From an uncultured Bacilli bacterium (GTDB lineage Bacteria > Bacillota_I > Bacilli_A > RF39 > UBA660): a stretch of 6,824 nt of DNA. Each line of letters starts with the position of its first letter. Position 1 is the stretch's first letter. The DNA lies in contig CAKONF010000039.1 in assembly GCA_934097015.1 (NCBI GenBank), positions 1 to 6,824 of the forward strand. The letters are read 5' to 3'. Below are positions 1 to 5,479 of this stretch, piece by piece. A program made the position numbers and the translations under genes. The notes under the pieces were generated by a model. That model was given only the letters and a program-made list of their open reading frames with translations, searched no databases and was not told where the DNA came from.

Positions 1-70
1 AAAAGAAAAATTGACTAATATTTATTATCTGATAAAATTAAATTAAGTGGTGCGGTTGAAATTACAATAT
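1..70. other. Left-edge intergenic stretch, no supported gene
   Basis: No complete gene is visible. On the plus strand a coding frame entering from the left could end at the TAA at 16-18 or at the TAA at 44-46, which would make this the tail of a convergent gene, but too little is visible to choose between them. The stretch also holds a promoter-like hexamer pair (separate entry) and a comparatively G-rich patch, GTGGTGCGGTTG, at about 47-58. That patch resembles neither a tRNA end nor a proper T-box core. Confidence 0.4.
11..38 (+). promoter_or_regulatory. Promoter-like -35/-10 pair, weak candidate
   Basis: TTGACT at 11-16 matches five of six bases of the sigma-A -35 box. TAAAAT at 33-38 matches five of six of the -10 box, and the spacer is 16 nt. 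Transcription would begin near position 45 and meet the hairpin terminator at 71-100 after about 55 nt, with no open frame of note between. In DNA this AT-rich such matches arise by chance, and the segment may instead lie inside the end of a convergent gene. It would only matter if a short terminated RNA is made here. Confidence 0.2.
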
Positions 71-100
71 AAAAAATAAGACAACAAAGTCTTATTTTTT
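71..100 (-). terminator. Bidirectional intrinsic terminator ending the operon
   Basis: A perfect 12-bp inverted repeat, AAAAAATAAGAC (71-82) and GTCTTATTTTTT (89-100), encloses a 6-nt loop. The outer six pairs are A:T, so each strand gives a stem followed by a run of U and the hairpin can stop transcription from either side. It begins only two bases past the stop codon of the last minus-strand gene (TGA at 103-105). It therefore ends the rlmN-to-membrane-protein operon, and probably also any plus-strand gene entering from the left. Confidence 0.85.
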
Positions 101-102
101 AA

Positions 103-360
103 TCAAACACTAGTTAAATTACTATCAATAACATCAGTTATACTAGTACCTAATAACATTAAAACAACAATTAAAATAAATATTATTATGTATAAACACC
201 AATAGCTTCTAGCATAATTTCTTCTATTTATATTACTATTATCCAAAGAAAAAATTATTAATAATACAAATCCAACTACAGGAATATTAAATAAAATTCC
301 ATAACCAAAATAAGCCCAAGCTCCTAATGGTCTATAATTACTAGGTATATTTTTCATCAT
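103..360 (-). CDS. Small two-helix membrane protein of unknown function
   Basis: This 85-residue protein has two hydrophobic stretches, about residues 19-39 (from FGYGIL to the IIFSL end) and 53-71 (WCLYIIIFILIVVLMLLG). A polar loop containing NINRRNYARSY separates them, so a two-pass membrane hairpin is expected. The frame is open back to a TTG at 381 inside rpe, but AAGG six bases ahead of the ATG at 358-360 favours that start. The ATGs at 364-366 and 355-357 are alternatives. The NIPSNYRPLGAW...ARSY pattern resembles small uncharacterised proteins that I recall from gut Bacilli; I know of no function. It follows rpe by 8 nt and is the last gene of the operon, where B. subtilis has thiN instead. 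The short terminal tail carries no recognisable motif. Confidence 0.75.
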   Translation of the reverse strand: MMKNIPSNYRPLGAWAYFGYGILFNIPVVGFVLLIIFSLDNSNINRRNYARSYWCLYIIIFILIVVLMLLGTSITDVIDSNLTSV

Positions 361-368
361 CAACATCC

Positions 369-998
369 TTACCTTAAACAATCTATTCTTTCTTGATAAT
401 TATCACTCATACATATATATGAACCACTTATAACAAAATCAACCCCATTTACTTTATTTATAGTATCTTTATTTATACCACCATCAATACTAATTTTATA
501 ATTTAAATTTTTATCTTTTCTAATTCTATTTAAAATATCTATTTTATATAAAACACTATCCATAAATTTTTGTCCCCCAAGACCAGGTTCAACACTCATT
601 ATAAGAACATTATCTATTTTATCTAAATAGTTTAATATACACTCAATACTAGTTTTAGGTTTAACACTTAATCCAACTTTTATACCAAAACTTTTAATTA
701 AATCTATTAAATCATCAATATTTTTATCTATTTCATAATGTATAGTAATAAACGTTGGATTTAAATTTTTATATTCTAATATATACTTTATAGGATTAGA
801 AACCATCAAATGAATATCTAACATTTTATTATTATTTTTAAAAGCATCTTTAATATTAGAAAACGAATCAGTTTTATTTGAAACAAACTCTCCATCCATT
901 ACATCAACATGTATATATTCAGCATCAGTATTATTTATTTTATCAATAGTTTCATATAAATCATATTTACTTTTTAGAAATGATACGGCTACTTCCAT
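369..998 (-). CDS. rpe: Ribulose-phosphate 3-epimerase
   Basis: The enzyme interconverts D-ribulose 5-phosphate and D-xylulose 5-phosphate in the non-oxidative pentose phosphate pathway, in the cytoplasm. The 209 residues fit a single TIM barrel, slightly shorter than the usual 215-225. The family metal ligands are all visible: H30 and D32 in HVDVMDG (30-36), H63 in DIHLMV (61-66), and D172 in SIDGGIN (170-176). The early serine S6, the phosphate-loop MSVEPGLGGQKF (134-145) and the late SGS (191-193) are also present. The phosphate loop has Glu where E. coli-type enzymes have Asn (MSVNPG); the rest of the loop is intact. The gene starts at an ATG inside the end of rsgA (32-nt overlap) behind GAGGTTGGTGG. 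The next Met, M34, lies in the catalytic motif, so this start is required. Expression is probably translationally coupled to rsgA. Confidence 0.95.
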   Translation of the reverse strand: MEVAVSFLKSKYDLYETIDKINNTDAEYIHVDVMDGEFVSNKTDSFSNIKDAFKNNNKMLDIHLMVSNPIKYILEYKNLNPTFITIHYEIDKNIDDLIDLIKSFGIKVGLSVKPKTSIECILNYLDKIDNVLIMSVEPGLGGQKFMDSVLYKIDILNRIRKDKNLNYKISIDGGINKDTINKVNGVDFVISGSYICMSDNYQERIDCLR

Positions 999-1821
999 AC
1001 ATATCCACCAACCTCAAATAATTTTCATATCTACTTTTTAATATTTTTTTATCCATAACCATTCTTTTTATAGAACATTCTTTTTCATTTGTATGCGAAC
1101 AATCTTTATAAGGACAATTAACATTTCTAAACTCTATAAAAGAATTTTTTATGTCATTTAAATTAACATCATTTAAATCTAAAGAACTAAATCCAGGAGT
1201 ATCAGCAATAAAAGAACTTTTATATTTAAACAACTCAACATGTCTTGTAGTATGCTTACCACGTCCTAATGCTTCACTAATATTATTAGTAGCAAGATTT
1301 AAATTCTTATCTAATTTATTTAATAAACTACTTTTACCAGCACCAGTTTGTCCTGTTAAAACTAAAGTCTTATTTCTTATATATCTTTTAAGTTTAAATA
1401 AATTATTATTAGTACATACCTTAACTTTTATACTAGAATAATACTTCATAATACTTTTAATATACTTTAAATCTTTTCCTTTTAACAAATCTAATTTAGT
1501 AAATACAATAATTGGTTCAATATTATTTATCATACACAAAGTAATTTGTTTATCCAATAAATTAAGAGATAAATCAGGTTTCTTAACACTAGTAATAATA
1601 AGAGCACTATCAACATTTGCAATACTAGGTCTATCTAAACTATTTTTTCTAGGTAATATTTCTAAAATGTATTTTTCTTTATCATCAAATATTACTTTAT
1701 CACCAACTAAAGGAGTAAGTTTATTATATTTTATCTTACCCCTTGCTCTACAATCATACAAATTATCATTTGCTTCTACAGTATATAAATTACTAATTAT
1801 TCTTACAATTTTTCCTTCCAT
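967..1821 (-). CDS. rsgA: Ribosome small-subunit-dependent GTPase A (RsgA/CpgA)
   Basis: RsgA is a circularly permuted GTPase that binds the 30S subunit late in assembly; the ribosome stimulates its GTP hydrolysis. The 284 residues match the usual length and layout. An OB fold occupies about residues 1-60. The GTPase domain carries its motifs in permuted order: TKLD (108-111, the G4 position, more often NKxD), P-loop GQTGAGKS (157-164), switch GRGKHTT (186-192) and DTPG (207-210). The C-terminal zinc module has C236, C241, H243 and C249 in the canonical spacing. The ATG lies 10 nt after the prkC stop, with AGAGGG only three bases upstream of it, a rather tight spacing. In B. subtilis this protein (CpgA/YloQ) is encoded next to prkC and is reported to be phosphorylated by PrkC, so the neighbourhood is probably regulatory and not merely positional. 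Confidence 0.96.
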   Translation of the reverse strand: MEGKIVRIISNLYTVEANDNLYDCRARGKIKYNKLTPLVGDKVIFDDKEKYILEILPRKNSLDRPSIANVDSALIITSVKKPDLSLNLLDKQITLCMINNIEPIIVFTKLDLLKGKDLKYIKSIMKYYSSIKVKVCTNNNLFKLKRYIRNKTLVLTGQTGAGKSSLLNKLDKNLNLATNNISEALGRGKHTTRHVELFKYKSSFIADTPGFSSLDLNDVNLNDIKNSFIEFRNVNCPYKDCSHTNEKECSIKRMVMDKKILKSRYENYLRLVDMYGSSRIISKK

Positions 1822-1831
1822 AAACCCTCTT

Positions 1832-3562
1832 CTAGTCCGTTATTTCTTCTTCTGTTCCAGTAGATTCACTTGCTATATAAATCTTAAGTTCAGCATTTTT
1901 TACAACAACGGAACCAGCTGCTCTACTTTGTTTATATATTTTACCAACTTCATATTCATTTGTTTCAGTATATTCAACTGATAAACTAATTCCATACTTG
2001 TTAGCAAAAGACTCTATATCTTTTAAACTATATTCTCCAGTAGTAAAATCAGGATAAACTACACTAGAATCTGGTATGTGTAATTTAATTGTATCCCCTT
2101 CTTTTAAAATACTACCAGCTGCTGGTTCTGTACTAATTATTTCTCCTGTTCCAGCTTTATTTGGATCATCAACTTCATCTTCAATTACTTCAACATATAA
2201 TTTATAAGTATTTTCCAAATATCCCTTTACTTCAAGATAATTTTTACCAGCAAAATCTTCTAAAGTATAACCACCTTCACCTACTGAAATATAAAGAGTA
2301 ATAGTAGAACCTTCCTTAACAGTTCTTCCTCCAGCTGGACTAGTTTTAACAACATTACCAACTTCAACAGTATCACTAGTTGCATCTTTAGTATCTGCAG
2401 CAATACTAAATCCCTTACTTTTAAGTTCGGCTTCAGCATCTATTACACTCATATTAGAAACATCAGATATTTTTACATCTTTAGCTTCCGTTAATTTAGG
2501 AAGCAAAAAGATTAAAGCTGTTATAATAATTATTAAACCAGTAAATACAACTCCAAGTACCATCAATAATTTATTTTCTTTTTTCTTTTCATCTTGTGGT
2601 ACAATTTGTTCTACTTTTATTTCTTCTTTTTTAGGTTCTTCCAACTTAGTATTTTCTAATTCTGTCACAGCTTTCTTTTGTTTTTTATCCTCTTCGATTT
2701 CAGGATAAGGAAATTCATAAACCTCTTCATCAAGTCTAGCTTCATCTAAACAAGTTTTTAAATCTTCATGCATTTCTCTTGCATCTTGATATCTATTCTT
2801 TAAATTCTTAGCAGTTGCACGTTTTACTATATTTGCAACACTAGTTGGAATAGAATCATTAATATCTTTTACATACGGAATACTTTCTTTAATATGTTTC
2901 AAAGCAATTTCAACCGCATTATCACCTTTAAATGGAACACTACCAGTTAAAAGTTCAAACATCAAAATACCCATAGAATAAACATCACTTTGAATAGTAG
3001 CAGTTTTACCACAAGCTTGTTCTGGTGGCAAATAATGTACGCTACCCATAACTGAATTAGTTTGAGTAAGCTGTGTTGCATTTAATGCCATTGCAATACC
3101 AAAATCTGTTATTTTTATTAACCCATTTTCAAGTATCATAATATTTTGTGGTTTAATATCTCTATGAATAATATAAGAATCATGTGCTGCAGACATACCA
3201 TCAGTAATTTGCATCATAATATCCACAACTTCTCTTACAGTCAAACTACCACGTTTTTTTAATAATTGTTTTAGGTGTTTTCCTTCAATATATTCCATTA
3301 CTATATAGTATAGTCCATTGTCTTCACCAACATCATATACTTCAACAATATTAGGATGACTTAAACTACTCGCACTTAAAGCTTCCCTTTGAAAACGTCT
3401 AACAAACTTTTCATCAGTAGCTAAATCACCTCTTAAAACTTTAACAGCAACATTTCTATCTAGAATAGTATCATATGCTAAATAAACGTTTGCCATACCA
3501 CCTTCACCAATAGTTTTTATAATCTGATAACGATCATTAATCTTTTGCCCCTTCATAATCAT
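1832..3562 (-). CDS. prkC: Membrane Ser/Thr protein kinase with PASTA repeats (PrkC/Stk type)
   Basis: This is the 576-residue Hanks-type kinase that senses peptidoglycan fragments or lipid II and adjusts wall synthesis, translation and dormancy. The cytoplasmic kinase domain (about 11-270) has the glycine loop GEGGMANVY (19-27), catalytic K41 in VAVKVL, E60, HRDIKPQN (133-140), DFG (153-155) and PPE (179-181). The activation loop around TQLTQTNSVMGSVHY keeps T163, T166 and T168, aligned with the autophosphorylation region of B. subtilis PrkC. A charged Lys/Glu linker (about 275-330) leads to one transmembrane helix (about 332-357). Three PASTA repeats follow outside the cell (about 361-427, 432-497, 502-565). 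The third has QSRAAG where the others have TSPAGG and TEPAAG, so it is the most divergent. The first ATG is favoured because GGTGAG sits six bases upstream; a second ATG lies two codons in. The gene starts 3 nt after prpC. Confidence 0.97.
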   Translation of the reverse strand: MIMKGQKINDRYQIIKTIGEGGMANVYLAYDTILDRNVAVKVLRGDLATDEKFVRRFQREALSASSLSHPNIVEVYDVGEDNGLYYIVMEYIEGKHLKQLLKKRGSLTVREVVDIMMQITDGMSAAHDSYIIHRDIKPQNIMILENGLIKITDFGIAMALNATQLTQTNSVMGSVHYLPPEQACGKTATIQSDVYSMGILMFELLTGSVPFKGDNAVEIALKHIKESIPYVKDINDSIPTSVANIVKRATAKNLKNRYQDAREMHEDLKTCLDEARLDEEVYEFPYPEIEEDKKQKKAVTELENTKLEEPKKEEIKVEQIVPQDEKKKENKLLMVLGVVFTGLIIIITALIFLLPKLTEAKDVKISDVSNMSVIDAEAELKSKGFSIAADTKDATSDTVEVGNVVKTSPAGGRTVKEGSTITLYISVGEGGYTLEDFAGKNYLEVKGYLENTYKLYVEVIEDEVDDPNKAGTGEIISTEPAAGSILKEGDTIKLHIPDSSVVYPDFTTGEYSLKDIESFANKYGISLSVEYTETNEYEVGKIYKQSRAAGSVVVKNAELKIYIASESTGTEEEITD

Positions 3563-3565
3563 AAA

Positions 3566-4303
3566 CTACTCACCATCCTTTACTAGATATGCTATTGAAA
3601 TATTATCAGTACCACCTCTAGCATTACACTTCTTTATAATTTTTATTAATTTATCTTCAATTTTAAGTTCATCATCATTTAGCACTTTTTCTATTTGTTC
3701 CACCGTCAACATATTAGTAAGCCCATCACTACATAACATTATTGCATCAACATTAGTATCAACATCAAATATATCTAATACTTGTTTAACCTCAGTTCCT
3801 AAAGCTTTCATCAAAACATTCTTTTTAGGATGATTTAAAGCCTCTTCTGGAGCAATTTCACCAGTTTCAACTAATAAATTTACCAAAGTATGATCCTTTG
3901 TTATTTTATGTAATTTTTTATTTTTAAAAACAAATCCGCTAGAATCTCCAATATTACCAAATATCAAAAAATCATTTGTTAACAAAGCTAATACAATAGT
4001 TGTACCCATTCCAGTAGATTCTGGATTCTCTTCAGTATACTTTAAAATATTAGTATTAATAGTATTAATATTTTCATTTAGCCAATTAACAGCATCAAAT
4101 TTAGTACCAATAGTTGAAAGATTAGAAAATCTACTTCCCAAATGTGTCACAACCATAGAACTTGCAATTTCTCCAGCTCGGTGTCCTCCCATTCCATCAG
4201 CAACCATCATTAAATGCTCACCACTAAGATTCTTTACAATTGTCACAGAATCTTCATTATGACTTCTTACTCTACCAGAATCAGTTAAATAAAATGATTT
4301 CAA
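3566..4303 (-). CDS. prpC: PP2C-family Ser/Thr protein phosphatase (PrpC/Stp), TTG start
   Basis: This is the cytoplasmic, metal-dependent phosphatase that opposes the adjacent PASTA kinase. At 245 residues it is of normal length for the family. Visible motifs are RSHNED (13-18, with phosphate-binding R13 and metal ligand D18), ADGMGGHRAGE (35-45, D36), TGMGTT (97-102), GDSS (119-122, where GDSR is commoner), KDHT (136-139), SDGL (192-195, D193) and GGTDN (230-234, D233). All expected metal-binding aspartates are present. The start is TTG, not ATG. An in-frame TAA (4304-4306) lies directly upstream, and the next Met (M32) would remove RSHNED, so TTG at 4301-4303 is the only start that keeps the protein whole. 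That TTG shares TTGA with the rlmN stop codon, and a good ribosome site lies six bases ahead. The order phosphatase then kinase, 3 nt apart, is conserved in Bacillota. Confidence 0.96.
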   Translation of the reverse strand: MKSFYLTDSGRVRSHNEDSVTIVKNLSGEHLMMVADGMGGHRAGEIASSMVVTHLGSRFSNLSTIGTKFDAVNWLNENINTINTNILKYTEENPESTGMGTTIVLALLTNDFLIFGNIGDSSGFVFKNKKLHKITKDHTLVNLLVETGEIAPEEALNHPKKNVLMKALGTEVKQVLDIFDVDTNVDAIMLCSDGLTNMLTVEQIEKVLNDDELKIEDKLIKIIKKCNARGGTDNISIAYLVKDGE

Positions 4304-5325
4304 TTAATATCACCCTCTTTAGCACGAAGTTGTCCACATGCTGCATCAATACCAGCACCAAATTCACGCCTTATTGTAGTATTTATACCTCTTTTTTTTA
4401 AAACATCATAAAATTTCAATATAGTATCTTTATCACTCTTTTTAAATTCAATATGACTTGTTTCATTATATGGTATTAAATTAACATAAACATTCATACC
4501 ATGAAGTAAACTAGCAAGTTGATTAGCACACTCAATACTATCATTTACACTATTAAGCATAACATATTCTATAGTAATTCGTCTATTAGTTTTTTTTATA
4601 TATTCCTTTAAACACTCAATTAATGTGCTTATACTATACGCTTTATTTACAGGCATTATTCTATTTCTAATCTCATCATTTGGAGCATGTAAACTAACTG
4701 CCAAATTAACTTGTAAAGGACAATCACTAAATTTCTTAATTTTATCAACTAATCCACTAGTTGATATAGTAATATGTCTAGCCCCAATATTTATTCCAAA
4801 AGGACTGTTAATAATATAAATAAAATTCATAATATTATCATAATTATCAAATGGTTCACCAATACCCATTATAACAACTGAATCAATTCTATCACTAATA
4901 TCTTCTTCAACTAATAATATTTGTTCAACTATTTCATAAGTATCTAAATTACGTACTTTTTTAAGTCTACCACTTTCACAAAACTTACATCCCATATTAC
5001 AACCAACTTGACTTGATACACAAATACTATTTCCATAATCATGTCTCATCAAAACAGCTTCAATAAAATTTCCATCTAATAATTTAAATAAATACTTATT
5101 AGTTAAATCACTTCTTTGAACTTTAACAATCTCAATAAAATCCATATTAAAATCTTCATTTAATTTATTAATCAAATCTTTTTTTATATTAGTCATCAAA
5201 TCAAATTTTTTAACTCTTTTAATATATAACCAATCATATAATTGTTTAGCTTTATATTTTTTTTCATTAATATCTAAAAAATAATTTTCTAAATCCTCTA
5301 ATTTATAATTATAAATATTCTTCAT
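4300..5325 (-). CDS. rlmN: Dual-specificity 23S rRNA/tRNA adenine-C2 methyltransferase RlmN
   Basis: RlmN is a radical-SAM enzyme that methylates C2 of A2503 in 23S rRNA and of A37 in some tRNAs (E. coli naming), supporting accuracy at the peptidyl-transferase centre. The 341 residues are within the family range. The 4Fe-4S cluster cysteines are C109, C113 and C116 in CNMGCKFC. C102, seven residues ahead, matches the resolving cysteine (E. coli C118). C330 in DAACGQL matches the methyl-carrying cysteine (E. coli C355). The SAM-binding motif is MGIGEP (153-158). After the cluster the sequence is CESGRLKKVRNL instead of the commoner CATG..GF.RNL, a variant I recall from other Bacillota. Because both active cysteines are present, RlmN is preferred over Cfr, though Cfr shares this chemistry. 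The ATG follows GGTGG by four bases. The gene heads the operon and overlaps prpC by 4 nt. Confidence 0.95.
   Translation of the reverse strand: MKNIYNYKLEDLENYFLDINEKKYKAKQLYDWLYIKRVKKFDLMTNIKKDLINKLNEDFNMDFIEIVKVQRSDLTNKYLFKLLDGNFIEAVLMRHDYGNSICVSSQVGCNMGCKFCESGRLKKVRNLDTYEIVEQILLVEEDISDRIDSVVIMGIGEPFDNYDNIMNFIYIINSPFGINIGARHITISTSGLVDKIKKFSDCPLQVNLAVSLHAPNDEIRNRIMPVNKAYSISTLIECLKEYIKKTNRRITIEYVMLNSVNDSIECANQLASLLHGMNVYVNLIPYNETSHIEFKKSDKDTILKFYDVLKKRGINTTIRREFGAGIDAACGQLRAKEGDIN
4310..4318 (-). promoter_or_regulatory. Ribosome binding site that fixes the prpC TTG start
   Basis: The minus strand reads AGAGGGTGA here, six bases before the TTG at 4301-4303 and inside the last codons of rlmN. 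GGTGA matches the downstream part of the Shine-Dalgarno consensus (AGGAGGTGATC). GGTGA or GGTGG also precedes prkC, rlmN and rpe in this window. The site, together with the TTGA stop/start overlap, supports translational coupling of prpC to rlmN. Confidence 0.7.
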
Positions 5326-5345
5326 ATTTCCACCATATTAATTAT

Positions 5346-5375
5346 AAAACAAAAAGTACTAAATTAATAGTACTT
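5346..5375 (-). terminator. Intrinsic terminator of the secreted-protein gene
   Basis: On the minus strand an 8-bp stem (AAGTACTA / TAGTACTT, loop TTAATT) is followed by TTTGTTTT, the layout of a rho-independent terminator. Each arm has only two G/C pairs, so the hairpin is weak, and some readthrough into rlmN is possible. It lies about 105 bases past the stop of the upstream gene and about 20 bases before the rlmN ATG. Confidence 0.6.
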
Positions 5376-5439
5376 AATTAAATTAGTTAATTAATTTTTA
5401 ATCCTCATTTTCATATTTTTTAATATTTACAACTTTTCG

Positions 5440-5473
5440 GTTGTTTGAGGCAAAATCATTCAGTTGTTTGAGG
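5440..5473. repeat. Two direct copies of an 11-mer (GTTGTTTGAGG)
   Basis: GTTGTTTGAGG occurs at 5440-5450 and again at 5463-5473, a period of 23 nt. It lies just past the stop of the secreted-protein gene. The period is not a multiple of three, so it is not a coding repeat. The outer edges of the area also show a 7-bp inverted pair, AATCCTC (5400-5406) and GAGGATT (5470-5476). The role is unknown: protein-binding sites, a recombination scar or chance are all possible. Confidence 0.45.
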
Positions 5474-5479
5474 ATTTTC

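Larger units (their letters stand above)
5326..5479 (-). other. Intergenic gap upstream of rlmN
   Basis: This 154-bp gap lies between the secreted-protein gene and rlmN. It holds the terminator of the former (5346-5375) and two copies of an 11-mer (separate entries). No convincing sigma-A promoter for the rlmN operon is visible. The best -10 is TATAAT at 5341-5346, but no -35 box lies at the right distance, and it would leave a leader of only about nine bases beginning at the ribosome site. A minus-strand frame from TTG at 5488-5490 to the TAA at 5398-5400 spells a plausible protein tail that includes KKILKQLNDFASNNRK and ends KKYENED. It might be a leftover gene end, but it has no ribosome site and I do not call it a gene. 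Confidence 0.5.

Noticed and set aside
38..100. T-box-like leader: GTGGTGCGG patch followed by a terminator hairpin
   Set aside because: The T-box core (GGGTGG followed by ACC and a pairing strand) is not matched, and no plus-strand gene follows the hairpin to be regulated.
1151..1441. Open plus-strand frame of 96 codons opposite rsgA
   Set aside because: It mirrors the P-loop and DTPG region of a clear RsgA gene, has no ribosome site or family resemblance, and such antisense openness is usual in AT-rich coding DNA.
1667..1981. Open plus-strand frame of 104 codons across the rsgA/prkC junction
   Set aside because: It lies opposite two well-supported genes, and its hydrophobic Phe/Leu/Ser content is what the complement of Lys/Glu/Asn codons gives.
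4625..4819. Open plus-strand frame of 64 codons opposite rlmN
   Set aside because: It is fully antisense to conserved RlmN sequence and has no independent coding evidence.
5341..5346. TATAAT as the -10 box of the rlmN operon
   Set aside because: No acceptable -35 lies 16-18 bases upstream, where the terminator hairpin sits, and the leader would be only about nine bases. It is mentioned as a possibility but not called.
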